NCBI RefSeq assembly: GCF_019175285.1
Contig: NC_056527.1
Coordinates: forward strand, 123,070,112 to 123,134,111
Origin: Sceloporus undulatus
Lineage: Eukaryota > Chordata > Lepidosauria > Squamata > Phrynosomatidae
DNA: 64,000 nucleotides
Reading direction: 5' to 3'
The notes beneath the pieces were generated by a model. That model saw only the letters and a program-made list of their open reading frames with translations. It made no database searches and was not told where the DNA came from. A program made the position numbers and the translations under genes. Shown one piece after another: positions 1 to 11,242 of the stretch. Each line of letters starts with the position of its first letter. The first letter of the stretch is position 1.

Positions 1-1784
1 CCACAAGATGTGGGTCTTCCATAATAAGGTGGGGAGGTGAAGAGCGATGGACGCTGCTTTGAGCCCCTTGGACAAAAGTCGGGATATACATGTAACTAGT
101 AAATCAAATAAAAAGCTATTACAAACTTTGGCAGCGTCTCTAGTGGAAGCAAGAGATCTTAATTTCAAAAGGCCCAAAGACCTGTGGAACTTTTGCTACT
201 TGTTCCTGTCCCATTAATAAGCCTACTTTGCCGCTTGCCCAGCCACTTTGGCCACCGGTGCCAGCAGAGTGCCTTGCAATGAATCTACAGGTCAGAGATA
301 AATGTTAATCCACAGCCTTTTTGTCAGCTGAACGGAGGAGCACAGCCCTCCAGCAAATTTGATTACCTCTATATCACCACCGAACGTAATTGGAGGACAT
401 GCCATTAGTCTTACATTGTACACTGTATTTATTTCCCTCACAGGCATATTTATTTTAACTCTCCAAGAAAGTAAATTCAATTAACAGTGATGCTCAACAA
501 CTCTCCGCTGGAAGGTCATCGGAAGAAAATGCACAGGGCTGGGATGAATTATGGGGGACAGAGGGATATTGTCATGCAAATTCTTCTGATTTAAACAGGC
601 GTGGGGAAAATATAGCCCTGGTGTATGAAGGTGATATGTGTTTCTTGCTCTGTTTCCACCTCCATCTTCATGTTCCAGGCGGGAAAACACCAGCAAATGT
701 CAAATATTGTGAACGCTTGTCAATGCCATTGCATGTCACCCAACAAATACCATGTGTTGATGCATGTCGGCTATCATAAACAGCTGAATATTATATGCAG
801 ATGTTGTTGGGCTGCATATCTCAATACTGTCAGACGCTATGGACTAGGATGTGCCACCTGTCATTTCTCTTACAAGCTACAAGACAGATTTGGCAAATAA
901 CTAACAATTACCTATTAAACACTAGGCATCAAAATTTGCAGTTTGGAAGCAACTTTGTTCCAGCTGTTTCACTCTTATCCCATAGCCCACATACTATAGG
1001 ATCATGGTAAAACATAATCTCAGTAGGCAAGATAAGTGTTCTTCACTAAGGAGCATAGGAAACTACCTTGGTCCAGGTATGCTAGATGCTATCTACTTCG
1101 ATGGGCAGCAGTATTCCTTAGCAGAACTCTTTTCCTGTCATTTGCAACCTGATCATTTAATTGGAAATGGTGATGATTTTAATTTTAACCTGATCATTTT
1201 ATTGGACATGGTGATGATATCCAAGCTTTGGTTTGCTTCTGCATGCAAACCAAAGGTTGGAAATTTTGCCTTTTGGATGATGGTTTCCATTATCATCTTG
1301 ACAACAGAGCCATTGCCCTGGGGGGTTCTGGGACCTGGCTCTCATAGAGCTTTTTGCTTTATATTATATACTGTATAAGGCAATGGTTAAGTTTTTGGAG
1401 TTTAAATGTAGCAAATTGTAGTCCAAATCACTCAGTCTGTATCGCAAGCTCTCCAACTTCTCGAAGTCATTATGAGCGCTGATCTTATCATAGTATCTGT
1501 AGCCATGTACCTATAGGAAAAGCCAAAAATGTGGCCTGATGGTGGTCCATCTCAACAAATCAGTCCTCACAATGTTCATCTCCTCCAGGTACAGGTCTTT
1601 TTCAAAGCTAATGGCTCTTCATTGCCCTTTAGGGTTTTAGCAACTCCAGAATGATTTCCAGCGCAACCATATATTTTTCCTGGGGAAGCTGACCACCATC
1701 ATCGCAGCTCCTGATAGGAAAATAGCCAAAGTGCAGCCTGTCAACAACATGCATCTCTTGGGACCCCTAGACATGGCATCTGAA
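1..1784. other. Intergenic DNA, no gene seen; possible conserved element at 290-620
   Basis: No exon or repeat family used elsewhere in this window is recognised here. The part at about 290-620 is high-complexity, contains a perfect octamer ATGCAAAT at 574-581 and several ATTA/TAAT cores, and reads like conserved non-coding DNA. That is an inference from composition only. Short open frames at 625-900 and 1004-1378 have no recognisable domain. Confidence 0.3.
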
Positions 1785-2085
1785 TGTCCCAGGAAACCCT
1801 CCATGCTCCCCAAAAATTAATTTGGGGGGGGCAATTTTGGGGCAATTATTGTTACCCAAAACAAGTCCCAAATGTGCCAAAACCACCGCAGTTTGCTTTG
1901 CCTGCAGACGTCCCCCGTAAACACACACAAAAGAAAAAATGAGCCCCAAACTGACTGAAATAGTGGCCAGAAGTAACATCACATCATTTTGGGCATGCCA
2001 ACATGCACTGGCGCATCCTGGCAGGCGGGCACAAGATGAAAAAAAATGCCCTTGCCCCCTACACAGCTGCCCACTCCTGGGTTAA
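1785..2085 (-). repeat. Interspersed repeat (family E), unclassified
   Basis: Read on the minus strand it contains a GATGTGATGTTACTTCTGGCC block followed by CAAACTGCG and a G-rich ATTGCCCC/TTTTTGGGG part. The first block recurs at 6040-6215 on the plus strand. The class (MITE or SINE-like) cannot be told from two degraded copies. Confidence 0.45.
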
Positions 2086-2399
2086 AGCTAAACTTAGAGG
2101 AAATTAGGAAACATGAAGGGGTGACAGCTATGTCCTCGGTCCTGATGTACATTTTGTCCTTATTCATCCCAATGTTTTTACCCATGTTGTGGTTCAATGA
2201 TACCGCTCCTTACCCAGGTATCTGTTACCCTGCTTGCAGACTAGTATCATCTCCTGTTTTTCTCCCACACTGCAATTGTGTTGTTTACATGTCCCATCAT
2301 CTTTCCTTTGATGGATGGCGTTGGCACGATACCCAGACACTTCCATCCCATGTAAAAATAACTGATTGTATCCCTGATGTGGGTGGCCATTAATGCGCA

Positions 2400-2870
2400 G
2401 TTCAGCACAGAATAATAGATTCCTCGAACAGTAATAAATAGAATCTCAAAGAGCTGGTGCGGCGGCTTAATTAGTTTTGGGGGTCTTCGGCGTTCAGCAG
2501 AGATCCATCTTTTAATGCCAATGGATTAATACAAAGGGGCCCATTAAAAAGACATTTAAGCTAAGAATAACAACACAAAGGCGACAGAAAATAGAACACA
2601 GGATACAGAAACTTGTGAGATAAAACTCGCGGCGCTGCGAACACACACAAAGAGCTCCAATTAAAAAAGAAGAAGCCTGAAATGGCGTTAAACTGATAGA
2701 TTTTTAACTCAAGCGCTAGTAAAACTGACCAGGAGATTAAATCGCTTGTCAGGGCATAAAAGCACTTTGACATTGGGAAGGACGCTGCATGGATGCTATT
2801 CTTGACTATGGCGAGAAAATCAATAGGACATCTCTTATCAAGGCCCACGGTGTATCATTCCTACTAGCAG
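2400..2870. other. Candidate conserved non-coding element
   Basis: Unique, high-complexity sequence with no match to the repeat families here. It has TTAATTAG at 2467-2474, many AATTA/TTAA cores, and isolated CpGs retained (for example the GCGGCGCTGCG stretch near 2630). No open frame looks like a protein. In a gene desert between developmental genes this composition is typical of enhancers, but conservation was not tested. Confidence 0.33.
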
Positions 2871-3054
2871 TAGCATCTGGTAGGTAGCTTCCATGTCAGA
2901 GACGCACTGAATCTGGTCCAGTCTTTAGGGCAAACTGTAGGTGCTTCTCAAAGGGTTCTTAACACCAGTTTAGCAACTTAGGTTTGCTTCTTGAATGTTC
3001 TGACTGAAATCCAGTGTGGATTCACCCATCGAACCCCTCTGACGCAGCTCAGTC

Positions 3055-3330
3055 ATTGATCAGAATGGGAAATGGAGTCAAGAAATCAGAAGAAGAATAG
3101 GATTTAGAAGGCCAGCCATGAATGACCTAGACAAGATCCTCAAGTCAGGCTTGCCCATGCCATGATAGTTCTGATTTCTATTTATGGTTGTGAAAACTGG
3201 ACAGTGAAGGAGCCTGACAGGTAAAGAATCAACTCATGTGAAATCTGGTGCTGGAGGAAAATTCTACAGCATCAAGCTTAACCAAAAATTGCAATGGCTA
3301 AATGGTTGTTGTTGTTGTGTGTCTGTTGGG
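3055..3330 (+). mobile_element. Bov-B (RTE) LINE fragment, ORF2 C-terminal region
   Basis: Conceptual translation gives a degenerate version of the Bov-B reverse-transcriptase C-terminal region: a DQNG..SQEIRRR core, then AMNDLDKILKS, then remnants of the YGCENWTVKEADR block. Stops interrupt it. A GTTGTTGTTG run follows at about 3304. Confidence 0.6.
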
Positions 3331-3439
3331 TGCCCTAAGTCCGACACTCAGACTACTAGACTCCAATGGCCAACTATGTGCTATCGTTTTAAATTTCCCA
3401 TAGTGCTCCAGGATACGTAGTATAGCGTCCCTCTGGGGC

Positions 3440-3632
3440 ATTGTGGGCAAGTTCTCAGGTTGAGAGCCTTCTCAGCAGTGGCACCCCAATTGCAGAATGA
3501 CCTCTCTTTGGATGCCCAGTTGGCACCAACATACATTTCATTTAGACACCAAGTCTAAATGGCTGTTCATCGGGTCAGAGATGGGCGGAAATATTTTAAT
3601 TAATTAATTAAATAAATACATAAATAAAGTCA
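3440..3632 (+). mobile_element. CR1/L2-type LINE 3' end
   Basis: The translation contains AFSAVAPQLWNDLSLDAQLAP, the conserved last block of CR1/L2-clade ORF2 proteins (AFSVAAPRLWNSLP...). It is followed by ...FRHQV and an A/T-rich TTAA/AATA tail at 3593-3632, as at a LINE 3' end. Confidence 0.65.
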
Positions 3633-4014
3633 AATGGGCTCTGGCAAACCTAACATCCTGGCATGGGGCAACTGTCAACACTGATGGACACTATCAAAGT
3701 TTTTGGGGCCTTACCAGTTGCCCAAGGGAGCCAGTTGCTGATGCCACTTCAGTACTACAAGTCCTTGCAGAAGTAATACTTCTTCCATAAGTCAGCCCTT
3801 GGCACAGAGCAACCAAACTAAATAAGTCAAGGGCTGTGCCAGGCACTCTGGCTGATGGAAAATTAGACACACATTTATTCGATATCCCGTACTACCCAAA
3901 GCACTTTAATAACTATATTAATCTAAAGGCTACATCAATAAAAGTGCTCCAGCGTGTTCCTCGCTGAATGCCACTTAGATGGGGTGGCGGCTGGGAGGGA
4001 AGGAATATTTCTTA
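3633..4014. other. Intergenic, nothing recognised
   Basis: No coding exon or named repeat seen. Confidence 0.4.
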
Positions 4015-4260
4015 TTAACATTTAGCAAGAGCTTCAGGTCACCTTTGCATTATGGCCCAAATGCCGACGCCTTAATGGCAGTTTAATTAGATTTACCGTA
4101 GAGAGATGCCGTGCAAGAATGCGGCAATCCTTGTCGTAGATCATGGGGAGCGCATCGTAAATAAAGTCAAGATGAAATCTAGCAAAGGGGGAAGCGAGAG
4201 CCGTGTACCTCTCTTCCGTCAACTTCATCTTTTATTCCATGTCATATAAACACCTTTCCA
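4015..4260. other. Candidate conserved non-coding element
   Basis: Unique sequence with TTAATTAG at 4083-4090, retained CpGs and no open frame with protein-like composition. It ends just before a Bov-B insertion. Judged on composition alone. Confidence 0.32.
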
Positions 4261-4334
4261 AGTACCTGTCAGACACAACTCCTATCAAGTTGGGAATGAG
4301 GTATATGATGTTTCTTTCTGTGGCATCAAACTGG

Positions 4335-4995
4335 TTGTTAACTGCCCTCAAGTGGACTCATGGTGACCCAAGGATCAGACAGCTCCAAAAACCCCTGTCC
4401 TTCACTGCTCTGCTCAGTTTCTACAGGCTCAAGCCCATGACCTCTCTGGCCAAGTCCAACATCTGGCTTATGGTCTTCCTCTCTTTCTACTGCCCTCTAC
4501 ATTTACCAGCATTATCATGTTTTCTAGTGATTCATGTCCTCTCATGATGTGGCCAAAGTATGACAACTTCAATTTAGTCATCTTGGTTTCCAGGGAGATT
4601 TCAGGCTTGATCTGTTCTAGAACCATTTGTTTGTTGTCTTGGCCATCCATAGTATCCTCACCACTCTTCTCCCGCACCACATCTTGAATGAATGAATTTT
4701 CTTCCTATCTGCTTTCTCCATTGTCCATGTCTCACATCTGTACCAGGCAACAAGGAATACAATGGCTTGGATGACCTTCACTATAGTGATCAGGGTTATA
4801 GGTTTACATTTTAGGATCTTGTCCACATCTTTCATAACAGCCCTTCCCAGTCCTAGTCTTCTTCTGATTTCTTGACGGCAGTCTCTGTTCTGATCAATAT
4901 TTGAACCAAAGTATGGGAGCTCTTTGCCTAATTCAGTGTTCTTGTTGTCTAGGATGAATTCTTGTACATCTTCCGTGATCCAACTAGCATCCAAC
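4335..4995 (-). mobile_element. Bov-B (RTE) LINE, 3' part of ORF2 and 3' end
   Basis: Read on the minus strand, 4617-4994 encodes IDQNRDCRQEIRRRLGLGRA, AVMKDVDKILK, a (Y)RCETWTMEKADRKK block and FKMWC. The next frame continues with LEQIKPEISLE, KLSYFGHIMR and SRKRGRP. This is the Bov-B ORF2 C-terminus in order, split by at least one frameshift. The 3' end, with the GTGACCC-type tail shared with the local SINEs, lies at about 4335-4375. Confidence 0.88.
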
Positions 4996-4999
4996 TGTG

Positions 5000-5703
5000 G
5001 ACTGGACCCTCAGGGATCAATGAGACTAATGGACAGATGAGCAGGAAAGGGTGTTTTCTGCCTCAGATGGAGACCATGGCAACCAAATGCCACAGCCTCT
5101 TGGAGGACTAAAAAGAACCCACTCCCAGAGGGTTCTTTTTAGGCTGTGCAGGCACCATTGGTGTGCTCGCATGTGATGATATCTGTGTGGCCACTGTGCC
5201 GCATGGATGTCATCATTGCGCACACCATATGAATGGGTGCACACAATTATGGCAGTCAGGGTGTGCGATAGGGTTGCTGAAACAGATTCACTGGCACTGG
5301 AAGATGCCACCAGAAGACTGGAAAGAGAGAGAGAGATCTTGTGCCCATTGGCCACAACTGATGCCAGCTGGTACCACTCCTTCTGCTGCTTTCCAGCCAG
5401 ATGAGGAGGAGTTAGTGCCGTTCTTGATCAACAGCCAGTGGCTCATCCATTTTTGATGCCAGGAGATCAATTATGTATGGAGAACGACAGATCAGTTAGA
5501 CAGTTTATCTCCTGAGTGAAGCGTTGGTGTTCTTAATACTAGATGTTTGGAGGGAATGATACTCTAGGCTCTTTTCAGGCCTTTTTCTGACCATGCTACT
5601 ATTTTTGGTGCAAGGTGGTGAATCTGATCTGGATGTAAGATCACAAGCAGTTATGGTTTCACCTCGATCAGGGGGAAAACAGGGAGAGATGAAGGAAGGA
5701 GAG
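5000..5703. other. Intergenic, no gene; contains a perfect short inverted repeat
   Basis: Overlapping open frames on both strands (5026-5456) look like chance. A 13-bp perfect inverted repeat, CTAAAAAGAACCC at 5108-5120 and its complement at 5130-5142, has a 9-nt loop. Confidence 0.4.
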
Positions 5704-5840
5704 GGTGCATCTACACTGTACAAGTAATGCCATTTGGCACTACATTAGCTGCCATGGCGCCATCCTACAGAACCATAGAATGGAGCTACAGCACTTAAAG
5801 TGGTGTCAAACTGCATTATTTTTACAGTGTAGATGCACCT
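5704..5840 (+). mobile_element. Palindromic MITE, family A (short internal-deletion copy)
   Basis: Left end GGTGCATCTACACTGTA and right end TACAGTGTAGATGCACC are inverted copies. Subterminal parts ('..GGCACTACATTAGCTGCCATGG' and 'AGTGGTGTCAAACTGCATTA') are also complementary. Family A recurs at more than a dozen sites here with the core TTTAACTGCCATGG ... CCATGGCAGTTAAAGTGG. Superfamily not established. Confidence 0.8.
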
Positions 5841-6039
5841 CTAGAAAGAAATAGAAAGAGTATGAATGTACAATGAAATTCAGATTTTTTTTCCTCTTTG
5901 TGGGAGGTCAAGATGTTGTGACTTTATAGCCAAAAGGCTCAGACGCTTCAGGCACATGGTCTAGGCATTGCAAAGACTGATCGCGCATCCAATAGAAGAC
6001 CAAGCAGAAGAAATAGCACAGGGTGGGCAACTATAATCA

Positions 6040-6215
6040 GATGAAGGCTATTTTCCCACCAACCCCACATTTATGGGATGCACTGGTGCATCCCAGCACA
6101 CTGGAAGTGGTGTCACATCACTTCTAGCCACCATTTTTGACCCAAAACTGGGCAAAATAAGACAAACTGTGCATGCTTTGGAGTAAGTTTAGGGGAGGTT
6201 CAGATGGGAAATTGC
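6040..6215 (+). repeat. Interspersed repeat (family E), second copy
   Basis: Shares GGATGCACTGGTGCATCC, GTGTCACATCACTTCTAGCC, AAACTGGGCAAAAT and CAAACTGTGCATGC with the minus-strand copy at 1785-2085. Confidence 0.45.
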
Positions 6216-6263
6216 TTGATAACCAAGACTACTTTTTTAAAAATTGCAAAATGGCTTGGAAGT

Positions 6264-6430
6264 TACTACTACTGCTACTACTACTACTACCATCCTAATC
6301 ATTTAATTATTTATTTATTTATTTATTTGGCACCATCAATGTACACAGTGCTGTAGAAGTAATAAAACAACCCAAAACAGTGGGTTCAGCCCAAAGTGTA
6401 CAATCTAAAATATACATGTACACACATACA
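6264..6430. repeat. (CTA)n and (ATTT)n microsatellites followed by a LINE-tail-like sequence
   Basis: CTA/TAC triplets at 6264-6290 and ATTT tetranucleotides at 6303-6330 precede 'GGCACCATCAATGTACACAG', a string common at 3' ends of reptile CR1/L2-type elements read on the opposite strand. Confidence 0.6.
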
Positions 6431-6555
6431 CAAAGAGAGAAAGATGGATTAATCAAAATATAAAACTCGGCAATACAATTGTAAGACAAATTATCCAGAT
6501 AAAAGACCAAAAAAAAATACAATACATTATTAAGCAAACTGACAAATACATACAG

Positions 6556-6746
6556 TATTTGGGTATCCCTTATCCGAAATTCTGAATTATCCAAAATGGA
6601 TGGCTGGGATAGTGATGCCTTTGCTTTGCAATGGTTCAATGTACATTTAAGTCAATGCAGCGATTTCAAAATCCAACAAAATCTGAACTCCAAAACACTT
6701 CTGGTCCCATGCGTTTCGGATAAAGGAGGCTCAGCCTGCAATAATC
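6556..6746 (+). mobile_element. pogo/Tigger-like DNA transposon remnant
   Basis: Starts TACAGTATTTGGGTATCCCT, then TTATCCGAAATTCTGAATTATCC. It ends with the inverted block CTGGTCCCATGCGTTTCGGATAAAGGA. Such 'CAGT..CCCTTATCCGAAA' termini are typical of Tigger-type non-autonomous elements. It has no coding part. Confidence 0.6.
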
Positions 6747-6749
6747 ATG

Positions 6750-7075
6750 TGCCAGACCTCAAGAGATTTGCAGAGTCTCTTGCCATACATCTGCCAAGAA
6801 CGGACGCATCGGCCGCACATTTTAAAGAGGAGGCAGATTATATGGACTGACTGACAGTTGTAAATTCCCCCGCTCTTCCCTAGCTGCCGCACAAAGCATC
6901 TTCCAATTCAGGGCTGGAGCCGAGAGGCTATCAAATGATTTGAGTTTATTGGAGAAAATAAACCCTCCAGTGAGGGAAGATGATAAAAGGAAAGAAAACA
7001 GAGAATCACCTGCGGAAGGAGGGTTTAAAAAATAATTAGGTTGCAGGAGCAAAGAGAATGTAAGTACAACTGACA
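6750..7075. other. Candidate conserved non-coding element
   Basis: Unique sequence between two repeats with AATCATGTG, TCAAATGATTTGAG and AATAATTAGG stretches and retained CpGs (GGACGCATCGGCCGCAC at about 6801). No protein-like frame. Confidence 0.3.
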
Positions 7076-7197
7076 CCTAAGAAAACCTTTGCATGCAAGA
7101 ACTGGGGGAATACAGGCTATTAGAACAGGTGCTTGGAAAGTTACTTTTAAAATGTAATTATATAGCTTTCATCCCCAGCCGCACTCCCCTATACATT

Positions 7198-7400
7198 TTG
7201 TTGCTGTTGTTGTTGTGTTCCTTGAAGTTGTTTCCTTAAGGTAAGCCTATCCTGGGGTTTTCTTGGCAGGATTTGTTCAGAAGAGGTTTGCCACTGCCTT
7301 CCTCTGAGGCTGAGAGAGTGTGACTTGCCTAAGGTTACATACCCTGGTCTTCTGGGGTCTTAGTCTAACATTCAAACCATTACACCACACTGTCATAACC
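7198..7400 (-). mobile_element. Sauria SINE, minus strand
   Basis: It begins with a TTGTTGTTGTTGTG tail, then the Bov-B-type 3' end. The body follows (GGGGTTTTCTTGGCAGGA, TTTGCCACTGCCTTCCTCTG, GAGAGTGTGACTTGCC), then a tRNA-like head ending ACCATTACACCACACTG. It reads 3' to 5' relative to the plus strand. Confidence 0.9.
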
Positions 7401-9095
7401 TATTCTTTGATGGTTAGTTTCAGGGGGTGAATATGGTCCCTTGCAGTAAAAGAGAAATTGACATGTCAGATCCCATTCTCTAAAAATGAACTTTATGAGC
7501 GACGGATTTCAATTTGTTACATACGTCAATCAGAACAAATATACATTCATGTCTCCTCAGTCTCATACTGGACTCGGCAACGGCATTTTATCCTCGGCTG
7601 TTATAGTGTTGTCATGCACAACGCTTTGTTTTGTTTTATATATAAGGATGCTTTCTGGATGCAGCTATAGCTCCCTTAATGAAGTAGATGTCTTCCTGGG
7701 CATTGCTTCTTTAACTGAACATTTGGCACTAGAGGCGGAAATAACAGAAATAACAGAAAAAGAAAAAAGGGATGGCTTCCTACAAAAAAGGAGAGTACTT
7801 CAGTATTATATTTTTATTAAAAAACAAACAACATGCACATACAAAATGAAACAACCAGATCAGGTAAGCCTTGCATAAGAAAAGACACACACAACTACAC
7901 AACTACATGGTTTATTAGAGCAGAATCCCATTCCTTCTCAGCTCAAGCTTTGTTGCATTGCCCACTGCAGAGACACTGCTGCCACCATGCAATGAAGGCT
8001 TGCATTTCTCCATCCCTCCTTTTCCATCTTCCATATGCTGATGCTGCTAAAAATACATCCAGCTAGACAGAGAAGAAGCAGGAGGAAAAAAGGAGCTGGG
8101 CAAGCATGCATAGGCTTTGAAAAAGGAATTCTTTGTCAGAGGCTTTGTTAACTGAGGTATGCTTGCATACCTCTTGTCTGGTATGCAACACATTATTATT
8201 GTGCACAAGTTTTTAGTTTTCTTTTTAATTAGTCGGATGCGTTTGTTTCTCTTTAATAAAAGAGAAAGGCATTTCTCTGCGAGAAAAGAAATCCCACTCA
8301 AGTCAAGAATAAGACATTTGTTCTCATCTGTCAAACTTAATCTTGCAGCAGACTTTCCTGGTGGCTTTCTGTCCCCGAAGCTGCCACCATGCTGCTGTTA
8401 AACCAAGTCATCTCCGCTTTTATTGGGCATCCGGGGGTGAGTCACAGAAGGGCGAATTCAGGCAGGAGTCATCTTGCAAACCCTTGTCAGTTTTGATAAG
8501 CTTTCCCTCCTCCAAACGTATCTAAATCCTAGCCCAAGAATATAACAATTTCCATGTCAGGGCAGAGCTTGCCAAGTCGGTTTTGGAAAGTCATTATAGC
8601 TAGCATTCCAAAGCAAACAGAATAGTCAGTTATTGTTGCAGTGACCATTTTTAAAAAGTAATGCTTTCTTTTCCCAAGGTTACTCAACAAAGGCAGTGAA
8701 CTAAGACATGGCCATTGTCTAAAAAGGATAGTTGTTCATACCAAGTTCATGCACCACGTCTATGAAAGCTTATGCTGCAACATCTTTCCGACAGTTAGGG
8801 GCTCAGCAGACAGACCCTGGAAGCATTGGGTTACGGATGTGGCAACTTCATGCCATGCTCCCAACCCGGCACAAAAAGAAGCTACAAAAAGTGGCTCCTT
8901 TTTGCACTGTGGAAATGGTGCACAAAAATGTGGTGTGATGCGCAGTGTGACATTGGTGTTGGGGCGGAGTCAGGGTGGTCGGCATGTGGTCGCCACACTT
9001 CCACTCTGCCCTGATGCCAGTGTTTATCACCGGTCAGTTGAGGCCATCAGTCTCAAAGGTCTAACAAGATCCCTTTGCATAGCGATATCCCAGAC
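7401..9095. other. Intergenic, no gene recognised
   Basis: AT-rich unique sequence up to about 8700, then a GC-richer stretch (8900-9050) with repeated GTGGTGTG/GTGGTCG strings. Open frames on several strands overlap without a recognisable domain. Confidence 0.35.
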
Positions 9096-9453
9096 TAAGG
9101 AGTTTATCGCATGCACTTTTCAGCCCAATCTGGGCATGGGATAGGATCGGGATGGAATGGGGGGAAAGGGTTTTATCACACACAAAATTTCTGCTGTGTT
9201 GCCGCCCAACCATCATCCATCTCCCAGCTGCAATTCTCCTGGCAATTTTGATACCATGGAAGCTTTCCATTGTACTGAGCAAACTTACAGATCCACCAAA
9301 ATCGGTTGGCAGAGCATGGCTGAGGGACAGGTGATGGTCAGGCGGGCAGCATAGCAGCAATTCTGTGTGCGATAAAACCTCTTTCCCCCCATTTCAGCCT
9401 GATCCTATCCCATCCCCGGATCAGGCTGAAAAGTGCATGCAATAAAATCCTAA
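9096..9453 (+). mobile_element. Palindromic PIF/Harbinger-like MITE with TAA target-site duplication
   Basis: The element spans 9099-9450. Its 27-bp ends (9099-9125 and 9424-9450) are inverted repeats with two mismatches, starting GGAGTTTATCGCATGCAC on the left. Complementarity continues inward for about 100 bp: GGGATAGGATC and GGGGGGAAAG..TTTTATC on one side, their inverted copies on the other. TAA flanks both ends (9096-9098 and 9451-9453), a 3-bp duplication of the TWA type made by PIF/Harbinger transposases. It has no transposase, so it is non-autonomous. Confidence 0.85.
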
Positions 9454-9594
9454 CACAGCTATGTCTCTGAACAGTAGTCTTACTGAATACAGACCAGTTA
9501 TGGATCTGCAGCCCTGGGTTATGAATCTGCAAGTGCAATACTAGATGCCAGGCATGGTAATTGATTTTTAAAACACACACACACATCCCACAAA

Positions 9595-10130
9595 AAAAAA
9601 AGCCCCACAAATGGACCAAGAAATGCAATTCAAGGTCCATGAAGAAAGTGCAGAGCATCTAGACAATTATCAATACTTGGGATGCTGGTTCAATGAACTG
9701 GGAACATCATCAAGCTCTGAAGATTTAGATCAGAGATGGCCGACTGCTGTTTTTGAAAGACAAAAACTGTAACGTGGAAAAAAAGCTTAAAATTAACTTT
9801 GGAGAATGGGTATTGCACAGTTTTCTCCGATGGCATGGAATCAAGGACTTTGACACAAGGGCGTTTTAAAGAAAAGAAAAGAACGAAAAGACAGAAGCAT
9901 TTAAAATATGGATTTATCGCAAGGAGGTTAAAGATGTCTTGGACGAAAAAGGGTGACCTATGAGTAAGTATTAAAGAGAATATATAAAGACCAAGAAATC
10001 GTAAAACACAGACAACCTGGAATATTTATGTCAGATAATGAGGAATGAAAATTTTAGATTGTTGCACCCGATTATGGGGAAAGAAATGTGGCAAGGATTA
10101 GAACCTCTTGGCTGAAAGCCTTTCAAAATG
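9595..10130 (+). mobile_element. Non-LTR retrotransposon (LINE) fragment, not Bov-B
   Basis: Broken frames give EESAEHLDNYQYLGCWFNE near 9650, AFKIWIYRKEVKDVLDEKG near 9895, and DNLEYLCQIMRNENFRLLHPI near 10010. These follow the order of the C-terminal reverse-transcriptase region of LINEs with a '..YLGHIMRNEK' block. The spacing and motifs differ from Bov-B. Clade (R4/Dong-like or other) unresolved. Confidence 0.6.
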
Positions 10131-10319
10131 GTTTGTAAGCAGTACAGTCATCCTTGTTTAAAGCAGCCCCTTCTAATGTTTGGCCACAGGATTATAAAGT
10201 TGGAAGATGCTTTTGTCCGAACCTCCAGCAAGATTCTGCCTCCTGCTATTCTCTTCCCTCGGCTAATAAAATCCAAACTACATTGGTACTGTACTTTGAA
10301 TTTATTTAGCTGCAATTGA

Positions 10320-10448
10320 AGTAAGCAGTGGACAAAGGGGGAAAGTGGAAGGAGAGGAGAGAAACTGGGACATTTTAAAAGGAGATGGAAAAAGTGGGAC
10401 AATAGAGGATTAATCACAACTGTCCCTTCCTAATAGTTGGAGATGCTT
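10320..10448 (+). mobile_element. Family B DNA element, right part
   Basis: Contains AAGTAAGC..GGACAAAGGGGGAAAGTGGA, AGAGAAACTGGGACATTTTA, GGACAATAGAGGATTAATC and the terminal GTTGGAGATGC. Family B copies share inverted ends CATACCCTCCAAC / GTTGGAGGGTATG (best seen at 49722-50330), indicating a TIR transposon. Confidence 0.7.
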
Positions 10449-10957
10449 TAGTTAAACAATTCCAGATGTAAAACTATAAAACAATTTATCTTGTGGGAAC
10501 GTCACTTTTCAAGTGTCCTGTCCTCATGGATGCTAAAGAAAGCCTTGAAATATTACAGTGTCCTTTTGCTTTCTGAACTTTCTACATTGCTGGAGAAGGT
10601 TTATTAAAAAATGATCCCAAGGGAGAAGAGATCTCAGGTGTTGGGAAGGGGATGGTGGTGGCTAAAGAGATTAGTATTTGTCCACAAGATGGCAACATTA
10701 TGCCATTTGTCATCCATTAACTTTTTCAAAAACATCATTACAGAAAAGCAGAGTTATTTTCTAAGAAGGACAGTGCACTTCCAGAGAAATGCATGTGCCA
10801 TAGCTCATTGTAGTCTGTGCCACTCAATGGTTGAAAACAGTCACATATTGGAATGTTTAAAAATAAATACTGTAACTTTTAAAAGCCACCATAAACCGGA
10901 CACACCACAACCTCCTTTTTGACACACCTCAATACCTCTGAACTTTGGGATTACGGG
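10449..10957. other. Intergenic, nothing recognised
   Basis: No gene or named repeat seen. Confidence 0.4.
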
Positions 10958-11242
10958 CGCATCTACGCAGTAGAAATAATGCAGTTTGACACCATTTTAA
11001 GTGCCGTAGCTCCCTCCTATGGAGTCCTAGAATGTGTAGTTTGACAAGGTCTTGAGCCTTCTCTGCTAAAGGTCCTGGGAACCAAACTGAAATCCCAGGA
11101 TGCAAACTGTAAGATGGAGGCATAGATTGGTCCCCTGCTTCAATCTATAGGTACAGGTGGGTAAGAAATAACAACAACAACAACAACAATGGCAGTTAAA
11201 GTGGTGCCAAACTGCTTTAATTCCGTAGTGTGGATACATTCT
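10958..11242 (+). mobile_element. Family A palindromic MITE carrying a CAA-rich insert
   Basis: Left end GGCGCATCTACGCAGTAGAAATAATG and the core ACACCATTTTAAGTGCCGTAG pair with right-end TGGCAGTTAAAGTGGTGCCAAACTGC and TAGTGTGGATACA. The right half is interrupted by a short segment with (CAA)n at 11170-11190. Confidence 0.75.
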
